A stretch of 61,515 nucleotides of DNA from NCBI RefSeq assembly GCF_003025555.1, contig NZ_PYMH01000022.1, positions 1-61,515 on the forward strand, read 5' to 3'. Every line of letters starts with the position of its first letter. The first letter of the stretch is position 1. The notes beneath the pieces are model-generated. The model saw only the letters and a program-made list of their open reading frames with translations, did no database searches and was not told where the DNA came from. The DNA is from Photobacterium lutimaris (GTDB lineage: Bacteria; Pseudomonadota; Gammaproteobacteria; Enterobacterales; Vibrionaceae). Both the position numbers and the translations under genes were made by a program. This document shows positions 24,616 through 33,730 of the stretch, piece after piece.

Positions 24616-25344
24616 ATGACCACGAATCCTAAACCGACTTATCAACGTATTCTACTCAAACTCAGTGGGGAAGCACTGCAGGGCGACGAAGGTTTTGGTA
24701 TTGATGCACAAGTTCTTGACCGTATGGCTCAGGAAATCAAAGAACTGATTGAACTCGGTGTACAGGTTGGCCTTGTTATTGGTGGTGGTAACCTGTTCCG
24801 TGGTGCAGGCCTAGCTGAAGCAGGTATGAACCGAGTTGTGGGCGATCACATGGGTATGCTAGCAACCGTGATGAACGGTTTGGCAATGCGTGATGCGCTA
24901 CACCGTGCCTATGTGAACGCTCGAGTAATGTCAGCCATTCCTCTTAATGGTGTTTGTGACAACTACAACTGGGCTGATGCGATTAGCCAGTTGCGCCAGG
25001 GCCGTGTAGTCATCTTCTCTGCTGGTACCGGTAACCCGTTCTTTACTACGGACTCTGCTGCATGTTTGCGTGGTATCGAAATCGAAGCGGATGTTGTGTT
25101 GAAAGCAACAAAAGTTGACGGTGTGTTCACAGATGACCCAGTTAAGAACCCAGATGCTGTTCTTTGTGATAAGCTAAGCTTTCAGGATGTTCTTGAGAAA
25201 GAACTGAAAGTAATGGATCTGGCCGCATTTACGCTTGCTCGCGATCACAGCATGCCAATTCGCGTGTTCAACATGAACAAACCTGGTTCCCTACGCCGCG
25301 TGGTGATGGGTGAGCAGGAAGGTACGTTGATCTCTAACGACTAA
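24616..25344 (+). CDS. pyrH: UMP kinase
   Basis: PyrH phosphorylates UMP to UDP in pyrimidine metabolism. At 242 residues it is full length and belongs to the amino-acid-kinase fold: the N-terminal KLSGEALQGDEGFGID, GGGNLFRG, and the late TKVDGVFTDDPVKNP motif are visible. Gene order tsf-pyrH-frr is the near-universal proteobacterial arrangement. Confidence 0.96.
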   Translation: MTTNPKPTYQRILLKLSGEALQGDEGFGIDAQVLDRMAQEIKELIELGVQVGLVIGGGNLFRGAGLAEAGMNRVVGDHMGMLATVMNGLAMRDALHRAYVNARVMSAIPLNGVCDNYNWADAISQLRQGRVVIFSAGTGNPFFTTDSAACLRGIEIEADVVLKATKVDGVFTDDPVKNPDAVLCDKLSFQDVLEKELKVMDLAAFTLARDHSMPIRVFNMNKPGSLRRVVMGEQEGTLISND

Positions 25345-25377
25345 GTCTTGCGAGTAAGTGACGCCACTTATTCTTAT

Positions 25378-25404
25378 CGGGAGCGCCTAGGCTCCCGTCT
25401 TTAC
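25378..25404 (+). terminator. pyrH-frr intergenic hairpin
   Basis: A CGGGAGC/GCTCCCG stem is followed by TCTTT. It is a weak terminator or attenuator. Confidence 0.55.
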
Positions 25405-25426
25405 CGAATCATTAAGGGTATTAATC

Positions 25427-25984
25427 GTGATTGATGCAATCAAACAAGATGCGCAAGAGCGCATGGGCAAAAGCGTTGAAGCGCTGAAAAACCAACTGGC
25501 TAAAGTACGTACTGGTCGTGCACACCCAAGCCTGCTAGACACTATCTACGTTGAGTATTACGGTGCAAACACGCCGCTTAAGCAGCTGGCAAACGTTGTT
25601 GCTGAAGACTCTCGTACTCTGGCTATCACGGTATTCGACAAAGAGCTAACGCAGAAAGTTGAAAAAGCGATCATGATGTCTGATCTGGGTCTTAACCCAA
25701 TGTCAGCCGGTACTGTGATCCGCGTTCCATTGCCACCGCTTACAGAAGAGCGCCGTCGTGATCTGGTTAAGATCGTTCGCGCTGAAGCAGAGCAGGGCCG
25801 TGTTGCTATCCGTAACATTCGCCGTGACGCCAACGCAGACGTAAAAGCGCTTCTTAAAGATAAAGAAATCTCTGAAGATGACGACCGTCGCGCTCAGGAC
25901 GATATCCAGAAGCTGACTGATGCAGCGGTTAAGGACATCGAAGTGATCCTAGAAGTGAAAGAAAAAGAGCTAATGGAAGTTTAA
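25427..25984 (+). CDS. frr: ribosome recycling factor
   Basis: RRF splits post-termination ribosomes together with EF-G. At 185 residues it is full length, with the signature RVPLPPLTEERRRDLVKIVR. It begins with GTG at 25427 (MIDAIKQDAQERM), agreeing with the family N-terminus, with AAGGG about 9 nt upstream. Codon use is strongly biased. Confidence 0.96.
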   Translation: MIDAIKQDAQERMGKSVEALKNQLAKVRTGRAHPSLLDTIYVEYYGANTPLKQLANVVAEDSRTLAITVFDKELTQKVEKAIMMSDLGLNPMSAGTVIRVPLPPLTEERRRDLVKIVRAEAEQGRVAIRNIRRDANADVKALLKDKEISEDDDRRAQDDIQKLTDAAVKDIEVILEVKEKELMEV

Positions 25985-26021
25985 GGCCTGGCCTTAATTC
26001 GATAGCTTGATATGGTTTAGG

Positions 26022-26052
26022 GCGCTGTGCGTGCAGCACAGCGCTTTTTTTT
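26022..26052 (+). terminator. terminator between frr and uppS
   Basis: A perfect 9-bp stem GCGCTGTGC/GCACAGCGC with a 5-nt loop and T8. It is the strongest terminator of this block, and the uppS ribosome site (TGAGGG) begins directly after it. Confidence 0.85.
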
Positions 26053-26063
26053 GAGGGATATGT

Positions 26064-26828
26064 ATGGCAGAGCATACAATCGATACTGCGCTTGGTACTG
26101 ATAGTTTGCCAAAGCACGTTGCCGTAATTATGGATGGCAATGGTCGCTGGGCAAAAGCCAAGGGCAAACCTCGAGTGTTTGGCCACAAGGCCGGCGTTGA
26201 AGCTGTACGTAAGACTGTCTCGACCGCGAGTCGCTTGGGGATTCAGGTTGTCACTCTGTTTGCTTTTAGCAGTGAGAACTGGCGACGCCCCGAGGATGAA
26301 GTCTCCTTGCTGATGGAATTGTTCATGACGGTACTTAGTCGTGAAGTGAAGCGCCTGCACAAGAACAATATTCGCTTGCGCATTGTCGGTGACACCCGCC
26401 GATTCAGCGAGCGCCTGCAGAAGAAAATCGCAGATGCAGAAGCCTTGACCGCCGACAATACCGGTTTGGTGCTGAACGTGGCAGCCAACTATGGTGGTCA
26501 GTGGGATATTTTACAGGCAGCCAAGCGGCTTGTTCTGCAAGCGTCCGAGCAGGGATTAACAGAATCTGATATCACTGAAGATATGTTGGCTTCAGGGTTA
26601 TCCACAGCCGGCTTACCCGATGTCGATCTTCTGATCCGTACCAGTGGGGAATGCCGAATCAGTAATTTCATGCTGTGGCAGGCGGCGTACGCCGAACTTT
26701 ACTTCACCGAGCAGCACTGGCCAGATTTCGATGAGCAAAGCCTTGTCGAGGCTGTTGCTTGGTTTGTTAACCGGGAACGCCGTTTTGGCTGCACGGGTGA
26801 GCAAATTCATGCATTGATGAATAAGTAA
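26064..26828 (+). CDS. uppS: undecaprenyl diphosphate synthase
   Basis: UppS (IspU) elongates farnesyl diphosphate to the C55 carrier used for peptidoglycan and O-antigen synthesis. The catalytic aspartate motif IMDGNGRWAKAKGKPR is near residues 23-38, with FAFSSENWRRP and the DLLIRTSGECRISNFMLWQ motif later. At 254 residues it is normal. It starts the uppS-cdsA-ispC-rseP-bamA envelope series. Confidence 0.96.
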   Translation: MAEHTIDTALGTDSLPKHVAVIMDGNGRWAKAKGKPRVFGHKAGVEAVRKTVSTASRLGIQVVTLFAFSSENWRRPEDEVSLLMELFMTVLSREVKRLHKNNIRLRIVGDTRRFSERLQKKIADAEALTADNTGLVLNVAANYGGQWDILQAAKRLVLQASEQGLTESDITEDMLASGLSTAGLPDVDLLIRTSGECRISNFMLWQAAYAELYFTEQHWPDFDEQSLVEAVAWFVNRERRFGCTGEQIHALMNK

Positions 26829-26971
26829 TTTTTCGCTCGTCAGCGCTAGCAGGATTATGTATTTTATAGGGCATCTGGCTATGGTCTTGATGCCTTTTCT
26901 ACTGGTAACCGGATTACCAAAACACCGTAGCCGATGGGCTCGGTCACAATAGAAAAATGAGAGGACGCAGT

Positions 26972-27820
26972 TTGCTTAAGCAACGTATTATCACCGCAGT
27001 CATTCTCGCTCCCCTAGTTATTGCAGGAATTTTCCTTTTGCCTTTTCCTGCCTTTGTTGCAGCCCTTGCGGCAATTACCCTACTGGGTTTCTGGGAGTGG
27101 ACACAATTTGTTGAAACAAAATCGCGCCTTGTCGCGATGATCATACCGGCAGCAGCCATGCTTGTTTCGCTGGTCGCTATGCCAACCGATGTTGAAGCCT
27201 TGTCTGCGCTGGCATCATCCCACCAGGCCATGTTGCTGGTGGGTGGGCTATGGTGGATTGTCGCCTCGGCATTGGCGATCAGCTATCCAGGCAGTACCAA
27301 ATTCTGGTCAACCGTCCCTCCTCTAAAGCACCTCTTTGGTTTGTTGACCCTGCTACCTTTCTTCTGGGGGGTGTTGATGCTCCGGGCCGTTAATTACCTC
27401 GACAATCCCTATCATGGTGCCAAACTGGTACTGTTGGTCTGCTTCTTGGTGTGGGCCGCTGATACTGGCGCTTATTTCTCCGGTAAGCGGTTTGGTAAAC
27501 ACAAGATGGCGCCGGCAGTGAGCCCGAATAAGACGATTGAAGGCTTAGTCGGCGGTGCGGTCTTGGCTGTAGCAGTCACCTGGGGCGGCGCGGCACTGAT
27601 GGACATTCCGTTTGCTAGCCTGTCCAGTTTGCTACTGATTGCGGTCGTGACGGTGGTTGCCTCGGTGTTGGGTGACTTGGTTGAGAGCATGTTCAAGCGT
27701 GCGTCAGGCATTAAAGACAGCGGTAATATCTTGCCTGGCCACGGTGGTATTCTTGACCGAATTGATAGCCTGACAGCCGCCCTTCCTGTTTTTGCCCTAC
27801 TGTATTTATGGTTAGTGTAG
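26972..27820 (+). CDS. cdsA: phosphatidate cytidylyltransferase CdsA
   Basis: CdsA makes CDP-diacylglycerol, the precursor of all bacterial phospholipids. It is an integral membrane protein with about 8 helices. The family signature near the C-terminus is present (VESMFKRASGIKDSGNI followed by LPGHGGILDRIDS). I prefer the TTG at 26972 (MLKQRIITAVILAP): GAGAGGA at 26959-26965 is well spaced and homologues start there. An ATG at 26957 overlaps that site and would add five residues. Confidence 0.92.
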   Translation: MLKQRIITAVILAPLVIAGIFLLPFPAFVAALAAITLLGFWEWTQFVETKSRLVAMIIPAAAMLVSLVAMPTDVEALSALASSHQAMLLVGGLWWIVASALAISYPGSTKFWSTVPPLKHLFGLLTLLPFFWGVLMLRAVNYLDNPYHGAKLVLLVCFLVWAADTGAYFSGKRFGKHKMAPAVSPNKTIEGLVGGAVLAVAVTWGGAALMDIPFASLSSLLLIAVVTVVASVLGDLVESMFKRASGIKDSGNILPGHGGILDRIDSLTAALPVFALLYLWLV

Positions 27821-27931
27821 GCTAACCTCCTTTTCTGGCCGGCAGTGTGAGTCATGACTGACTTGTTTGCTGCCGGCTTGAGTGCCATGCTCAATTGGCC
27901 TGTCAATGATTGTTTATTGTTAAGTGATAGT

Positions 27932-29128
27932 ATGCGTAAGTTAACGATTCTTGGTGCGACGGGATCTATAGGGAGCAGCACATTGGCTGTTGCTGCACAG
28001 AATCCTGAGTTGTTTGACGTTGTTGCATTGGCTGCGGGAAGCAATAGCCAGAAAATGTTTGAGCTGTGTCGATTGTGGCAACCGAAATATGCGGCGATGG
28101 CCTCGGAGGGTGCCGCGGCGGAACTACGCATTCTACTTAAACAGCAAGGGCTGGCTACCGAGGTATTGGCCGGCGAGGCCGGCTTGTGCCAGGTTGCTTC
28201 GCTTGATGAGATTGACACCGTGATGGCGGCGATTGTCGGGGCTGCAGGCCTGCTACCAACCATGGCAGGGGTCAAGGCCGGCAAGCGTATTTTGTTGGCC
28301 AACAAAGAAGCTTTGGTGATGTCCGGCCAGATGTTTATCGATGCCTGCCGCGAGTACGGTGCCGAGCTATTGCCGGTAGACAGCGAGCATAATGCCATTT
28401 TCCAAAGCCTGCCAGAGCAGGTGCAGCGTGCGATGGGGTATTGTGATCTTGATGCTGCTGGGGTGAGTAAGATTCTGCTGACTGGCTCAGGCGGCCCGTT
28501 CCGTTATACCGAGATCAGCGAACTGGCCGCGGTGACGCCTGCGATGGCCATAGCCCACCCGAATTGGTCGATGGGGCCGAAAATCTCGGTTGACTCGGCC
28601 ACCATGATGAACAAGGGACTGGAGTTTATCGAGGCCCGCTGGCTGTTCAACGCCTCGCGTGAGCAGATGGATGTGATTATTCACCCGCAGTCGGTTATCC
28701 ACTCCATGGTGCAGTATAAAGACGGCTCTGTCCTGGCCCAAATGGGGTTACCTGATATGAGAACCCCGATTGCCTGTGCGATGTCCTATCCTGAAAGAGT
28801 AGAGGCGGGTGTTGCGCCGCTTGATTTTAGTCAGGTCGGTGAGTTTACCTTCTTAAAGCCGGACTTTGCCCGCTATCCTTGCCTGAAGCTGGCGATGGAT
28901 GCTTGCTTCAGTGGCCAGGCTGCCACCACGACCCTCAATGCTGCTAATGAAGAAGCTGTCGCTGCATTTTTGGGGAACCGCCTAGGCTTTACCGATATTG
29001 CCAAGGTTAATCGTCAAGTCATGGATTCTGCGGCGCTGATGGAGCCAGCCGACTTGGAAAGCGTGCTTGAGCTGGATAGAATAGCCAGAGTCTTGGCACA
29101 GGAAGTAATACGTAAGGTAGCGTTATGA
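27932..29128 (+). CDS. ispC: 1-deoxy-D-xylulose 5-phosphate reductoisomerase
   Basis: IspC (Dxr) converts DXP to MEP using NADPH, the committed step of non-mevalonate isoprenoid synthesis. The NADPH-binding LTILGATGSIGSSTL is at the N-terminus, and LPVDSEHNAIFQ and the NEEAVAAF catalytic segment are visible. I start at the ATG at 27932 (398 residues). An ATG at 27854 would add 26 unrelated residues. The stop overlaps the rseP start (ATGA), so translation is coupled. Confidence 0.95.
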   Translation: MRKLTILGATGSIGSSTLAVAAQNPELFDVVALAAGSNSQKMFELCRLWQPKYAAMASEGAAAELRILLKQQGLATEVLAGEAGLCQVASLDEIDTVMAAIVGAAGLLPTMAGVKAGKRILLANKEALVMSGQMFIDACREYGAELLPVDSEHNAIFQSLPEQVQRAMGYCDLDAAGVSKILLTGSGGPFRYTEISELAAVTPAMAIAHPNWSMGPKISVDSATMMNKGLEFIEARWLFNASREQMDVIIHPQSVIHSMVQYKDGSVLAQMGLPDMRTPIACAMSYPERVEAGVAPLDFSQVGEFTFLKPDFARYPCLKLAMDACFSGQAATTTLNAANEEAVAAFLGNRLGFTDIAKVNRQVMDSAALMEPADLESVLELDRIARVLAQEVIRKVAL

Positions 29129-30477
29129 CAGGAATATTATGGAACCTAGGCGCGTTTCTGCTTGCCCTTGGAATACTCATTGCCGTTCACGAATATGGAC
29201 ATTTCTGGGTGGCACGTCGCTGCGGGGTCTATGTCGAGAAATTCTCTATCGGCTTTGGTAAGGCGCTGTGGCGTAAAGTAGGGAAAGACGGTACCGAATA
29301 TACCCTGGCGATGATCCCGCTGGGTGGCTACGTCAAGATGCTCGATGAGCGTGTCGAGCCGGTTGAATCTGAACGCCGCCATATGGCCTTCAACAACAAG
29401 AAACTGTGGCAGCGTAGCGCTATTGTTGCGGCAGGCCCGATGGCGAACTTTGTGTTTGCCATTTTTGCTTACTGGGTTGTTTATCTGATCGGTGTCCCTG
29501 CGGTGAAGCCGGTTATTGGCGAAATAGCTCCACAATCGATAGCTGCCAAAGCAGGAATTGAAGGTGGAATGGAACTAAAGACCGTTTCAGGAATCAAAAC
29601 CGCAGAATGGGAATCCGTTAATATGGCGATGATCTCCCACATCGGCGACAAAGAAATGGTCGTGACCGTGACCGCGCCGGGTACCAGCTACGAAGTGGTA
29701 AAGCACCTCGATTTGTCGGACTGGTCATTTGACCCGGAAAGTGAGCGGGTGTTGACGACATTGGGGATCACCCCATACTCGCCTAAAATTACGCTGGTCA
29801 TTTCACAACTTGTGGAAGACGGAGCAGCAATCTCCGCTGGATTGCGCTTAAATGACGAAATTATTGCAATCGGCGGTGAAAGCGTAACCGAGTGGCAACA
29901 GGTCGTGGATGCCGTGCGATCCCATCCTCAGCAGATGCTGACAATGGTGGTGTTACGTGACGGTGTGCCGGTGACCTTGTCCTTGACCCCAGAGGCAAAA
30001 GCTGAGGGAGATGAGCTTGTCGGCTATGCAGGGTTTGCACCAAATGTTGACCCATGGCCTGAATCGTACCGCATAAACTTGCAGTATGGACCGATTGAGG
30101 CGGTGGGCAAAGCTGCGGAGAAAACGTGGCAACTCGTGACACTGACCTTTGATATGGTGACTAAACTTGTCACCGGTGATGTCGCAATGAAAAATTTGAG
30201 TGGCCCGATTTCGATTGCCAAAGGGGCAGGGATGACCGCCGATTACGGCATGGTGTATTTTCTGGGCTTTTTGGCTTTGATCAGTGTCAACCTGGGGATT
30301 GTCAACCTGTTGCCGCTTCCAGTATTGGATGGTGGGCATTTGATGTTTTTTGCCATCGAAGCGGTAACACGTCGTCCTGTTTCTGAACGTGTTCAGGATA
30401 TAGGCTATAGAGTGGGCTCAGCCATTTTGGTTGCATTAATGGCTGTTGCGCTATTCAATGATTTTACCCGCCTTTAA
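29125..30477 (+). CDS. rseP: site-2 protease RseP
   Basis: RseP is the inner-membrane zinc metalloprotease that cleaves RseA within the membrane to release sigma-E. The HEYGH zinc motif is at about residues 23-27 in the first membrane helix. Two tandem PDZ domains fill the periplasmic part, and the second metal-ligand motif NLLPLPVLDGGHL is near residue 393. At 450 residues it is full length. It overlaps ispC by 4 bp and precedes bamA. Confidence 0.96.
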   Translation: MTGILWNLGAFLLALGILIAVHEYGHFWVARRCGVYVEKFSIGFGKALWRKVGKDGTEYTLAMIPLGGYVKMLDERVEPVESERRHMAFNNKKLWQRSAIVAAGPMANFVFAIFAYWVVYLIGVPAVKPVIGEIAPQSIAAKAGIEGGMELKTVSGIKTAEWESVNMAMISHIGDKEMVVTVTAPGTSYEVVKHLDLSDWSFDPESERVLTTLGITPYSPKITLVISQLVEDGAAISAGLRLNDEIIAIGGESVTEWQQVVDAVRSHPQQMLTMVVLRDGVPVTLSLTPEAKAEGDELVGYAGFAPNVDPWPESYRINLQYGPIEAVGKAAEKTWQLVTLTFDMVTKLVTGDVAMKNLSGPISIAKGAGMTADYGMVYFLGFLALISVNLGIVNLLPLPVLDGGHLMFFAIEAVTRRPVSERVQDIGYRVGSAILVALMAVALFNDFTRL

Positions 30478-30512
30478 TAAGAGCGTTTTAGCAAGGAATA
30501 ATCAGAACAGTA

Positions 30513-32918
30513 ATGGCGATGAAAAAACTGTTGGTCGCATCGCTACTGCTAAGCAGTAGTATGGCGCAGAGTGCGGAACAATTTGTAGTAGACGATATCC
30601 GCTTTGAGGGCCTCCAGCGTGTGACGTTGGGTGCCGCATTGCTCCAAATGCCTGTCAGGGTTGGAGACAATGTTGATGACGGTGATATTTCCGGAATGAT
30701 CCAATCGCTGTTTGCGTCGGGTAATTTCGAGGATATCCAGGTTTTCCGAGATGGTAATACCTTGCTGGTTCAGGTGCAGGAACGCCCGACGATTGCCAGT
30801 ATTACCTTCTCCGGCAACAAGGCTATCAAGGAAGAGCAGCTGACAGAGAACCTGGATGCGTCCCGTGTCCGTATTGGTGAATCTCTCGATCGGACTACCC
30901 TGAGTAAAATTGAAAAAGGGTTGGAAGACTTCTACTACAGTGTGGGTAAATACAACGCGACAGTGCAAGCTGTGGTGACCCCGCTACCGCGAAACCGTGC
31001 AGACTTGAAGTTTGTTTTTACCGAAGGTGTGTCGGCTGAGATCCAGCAGATCAACTTTATTGGTAACAATGTCTTCAGTGATGAAGATCTGCGCGATAAA
31101 TTCAAGTTGCAGTCGGAAGTGTCGTGGTGGAACTTCTTTGCTGACAAAAAATACCAAAAGCAGGTACTGGCTGGGGATCTTGAGACCCTGCGCTCGATGT
31201 ACCTGAATAACGGTTACCTCAAGTACCGCCTCGACTCGACCCAGGTAGCGATCTCACCGGACAAGAAAGGGGTATATATCACCCTGAAAGTCGATGAAGG
31301 TGAACAGTACAAGGTCGATAGCGTGCAGTTGCGTGGTAACTTGTTGGGCAAAAGTGCCGAACTGGAAGCCTTGGTCGCTATCAATAGCGGTGATGTGTAC
31401 AGCGGAGCGGAAGTGACGGCGCTGGAAGAGGCACTCAAGCGCAAGCTCGGTGAACTCGGCTATGCCTACCCACAAGTTAACACCATGCCTGATTTCGATG
31501 ACGATAATCAGCAAGTAACGTTGATTATCAATGTTGAGCCGGGTAAACGTATCTATGTGCGTAATATCGCTTTTTCGGGCAATACCTCAACCAAAGATGA
31601 AGTCTTGCGCCGTGAAATGCGCCAGATGGAAGGTAGCTGGCTGAACTCCCGTTCTGTCGAGCGAGGTAAAGAACGTTTGAGCCGTACCGGTTTCTTTGAA
31701 ACGGTAGATGTCCAAACTGTCCGTGTGCCGGGTACCGATGATCAGGTTGACCTGCAGTATTCCGTCAAGGAGGCCAACGCCGGTAACATCAACTTCGGTG
31801 TCGGCTATGGTACCGAGTCAGGTATCAGCTTCCAGGCGGGTATTCAGCAGGATAACTTCCTGGGGACCGGTAACCGCTTCGGCATCAATGCGATGATGAA
31901 CGACTACCAGAAGAACGTGAGCTTGGAATACCGGGATCCGTACTTCACCCTCGATGGGATTAGTCTGGGTGGTAAGGTGTATTACAACGAGTTCGAAGCG
32001 TCAGATGCTAACATCTCGGACTATACCAACCAGAGCTACGGTGCCAGCCTGACATGGGGTTTCCCGTTTGATGAACTGAACTTCTTCGAGTTTGGCTTGG
32101 GTTATGATCACAACAAGATCTCCAATACCCAGGAATATTATCAGATCGAGAAATTCAAGCAGATCCACGGATTTGACCGTGGTGATAACGTGATCGACCT
32201 GGATGACTTTAACTGGTCGGTGTCCTGGACCCGAAATAACCTCAACCGAGGCTACTTCCCAACGGCCGGTAACCACCAGCGTGCCTCGTTCCGGATGACG
32301 GTTCCGGGCTCAGATGCCCAGTTCTTCAAAGCTCAGTATGATGTGCGCCAGTACTTCCCGCTGACGGAAGACCACGACTATAGCCTGTTGCTTCGTGGCC
32401 GAGTCGGCTACGGTAACGGTTATGGTACGACCGACAATGGCAGTGACCAGCTGTTGCCGTTCTATGAAAACTACTATGCGGGGGGCTTCTCGACCTTACG
32501 AGGATTCCGTTCGAATACCGTTGGCCCGAAAGCGGTCTATCTGGATTACAGCGGCGGCGGTAATAACCCGGATCTGATTGGTTCGGATGATGCGGCCGGT
32601 GGTAATGCCGTGGCGCTGGCCAGTATGGAGCTGATCGTCCCAACGCCGTTTGCCTCCTTGGAGGTCCGCAACCAGATTCGTACCAGTGTGTTTGTTGATG
32701 CCGGTACCGTGTGGGATACGGAATATGACCTACGTGACTCGGATGGCTTGTACATCCACGATTATTCCGATCCATCGTTGATTCGTGCATCTTATGGTGC
32801 AGCCCTACAATGGATGTCGCCAATGGGACCGCTCGTATTCTCGGTTGCTAAGCCAATCAAGAAATACGAGGGTGATGATGAAGAGTTCTTCACTTTCACA
32901 ATTGGTCGAACATTCTAA
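30513..32918 (+). CDS. bamA: outer membrane assembly factor BamA
   Basis: BamA inserts beta-barrel proteins into the outer membrane. The protein has 801 residues: a signal peptide cut after MAQSA, five POTRA repeats (about residues 22-420), and a 16-strand barrel with the LRGF lid motif (GGFSTLRGFRSNT). It ends in the aromatic F required for assembly (FTIGRTF). Start MAMKKLL is the family start, with an AGGA site upstream. It is followed after 19 bp by skp. Confidence 0.97.
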   Translation: MAMKKLLVASLLLSSSMAQSAEQFVVDDIRFEGLQRVTLGAALLQMPVRVGDNVDDGDISGMIQSLFASGNFEDIQVFRDGNTLLVQVQERPTIASITFSGNKAIKEEQLTENLDASRVRIGESLDRTTLSKIEKGLEDFYYSVGKYNATVQAVVTPLPRNRADLKFVFTEGVSAEIQQINFIGNNVFSDEDLRDKFKLQSEVSWWNFFADKKYQKQVLAGDLETLRSMYLNNGYLKYRLDSTQVAISPDKKGVYITLKVDEGEQYKVDSVQLRGNLLGKSAELEALVAINSGDVYSGAEVTALEEALKRKLGELGYAYPQVNTMPDFDDDNQQVTLIINVEPGKRIYVRNIAFSGNTSTKDEVLRREMRQMEGSWLNSRSVERGKERLSRTGFFETVDVQTVRVPGTDDQVDLQYSVKEANAGNINFGVGYGTESGISFQAGIQQDNFLGTGNRFGINAMMNDYQKNVSLEYRDPYFTLDGISLGGKVYYNEFEASDANISDYTNQSYGASLTWGFPFDELNFFEFGLGYDHNKISNTQEYYQIEKFKQIHGFDRGDNVIDLDDFNWSVSWTRNNLNRGYFPTAGNHQRASFRMTVPGSDAQFFKAQYDVRQYFPLTEDHDYSLLLRGRVGYGNGYGTTDNGSDQLLPFYENYYAGGFSTLRGFRSNTVGPKAVYLDYSGGGNNPDLIGSDDAAGGNAVALASMELIVPTPFASLEVRNQIRTSVFVDAGTVWDTEYDLRDSDGLYIHDYSDPSLIRASYGAALQWMSPMGPLVFSVAKPIKKYEGDDEEFFTFTIGRTF

Positions 32919-32937
32919 ATATTTGAGGAGATACCTT

Positions 32938-33447
32938 TTGAAACAATGGATGAAAGCGGCTGGCCTTAGCCTTGTAATTCTGTCATCGTCATTTTATGCC
33001 CAAGCCGCAGAAGCCGCACAAAAGGTGGGCTACGTGGCAACCAGTCAAGCGATGGCCCAGTTGGCCCAGCGCTACAATGTGCCTGAGAAACTCCGTAATG
33101 AGTTCAAAGACCGCATTGCTGAGCTGCGTGGTATCGAAGGCAGCATGAAGACCAAAGTCGAGAAGATGAAGCGCGACGGCGAGTTGATGAGCTCAAGCGA
33201 GAAAACCAAGCTGCAGCGTGAAATGCAAAGCCTGGAGTCTAACTATAAGCTGAAGGCTCAGGCTCTGCAGGAAGATCAGCGCCGCCGTGGTGCCGAGGAA
33301 GAGCAGAAGCTGGTTCAGAAAATCCGTCAGGCTATTCAAGATGTTGCCAAGCGCGAAGGCTACGATATCGTGGTTGATGCCAATGCGGTGCTTTATGCTA
33401 GCCCGAAAGATGATCTGTCTTCTAAAGTGATTTCTGCCGTTAAGTAA
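32938..33447 (+). CDS. skp: periplasmic chaperone Skp
   Basis: Skp (OmpH) holds unfolded outer-membrane proteins in the periplasm. The protein has 169 residues with a signal peptide ending ASFYAQA-like (residues 1-23) and the long coiled-coil arms typical of the jellyfish-shaped trimer. The start is TTG at 32938 (MKQWMKAAG), 7 nt after GAGGAG. Extensions upstream of it overlap bamA in another frame and are rejected. Confidence 0.9.
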   Translation: MKQWMKAAGLSLVILSSSFYAQAAEAAQKVGYVATSQAMAQLAQRYNVPEKLRNEFKDRIAELRGIEGSMKTKVEKMKRDGELMSSSEKTKLQREMQSLESNYKLKAQALQEDQRRRGAEEEQKLVQKIRQAIQDVAKREGYDIVVDANAVLYASPKDDLSSKVISAVK

Positions 33448-33480
33448 GGTTTGCCTTAACGTCTCAGAAAATCTATCTAT

Positions 33481-33541
33481 AAGTCGAAAGGATGGGGGAT
33501 ACTTTGGTAAACTTCATGCTTTCGACTTGTTTTATTTTGGG
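33481..33541 (+). terminator. long-loop hairpin after skp
   Basis: A perfect 10-bp stem AAGTCGAAAG (33481-33490)/CTTTCGACTT (33519-33528) encloses a 28-nt loop and is followed by GTTTTATTTT. It is probably the skp terminator, but the large loop is unusual. It lies in a 283-bp gap before lpxD in which I find no other gene. Confidence 0.5.
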
Positions 33542-33730
33542 CGCAAAGCCCTATCGCATACTGGTCTTACCAAGTGGAATGGTATTCTGCGTCAACATAG
33601 GCCCTGAAATTTTGGGGTGTTCTGTTGTTGCGACGAGATAGAATTACCGGTTGGTAGGCAATACCAAGCAGACAGTATTCTGTTGATCCTCAGGTATGCC
33701 AACAAAGAATTAGAAATTATAAGGTATCGA

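Noticed and set aside
26957..26971. ATG start for cdsA
   Set aside because: It overlaps the GAGAGGA site that is well placed for the TTG at 26972, and homologues begin there. It remains possible.
29125..30512. Sigma-E promoter immediately before bamA
   Set aside because: I looked for GGAACTT-N16-TCAAA-like elements in rseP and the short gap and saw none convincing.
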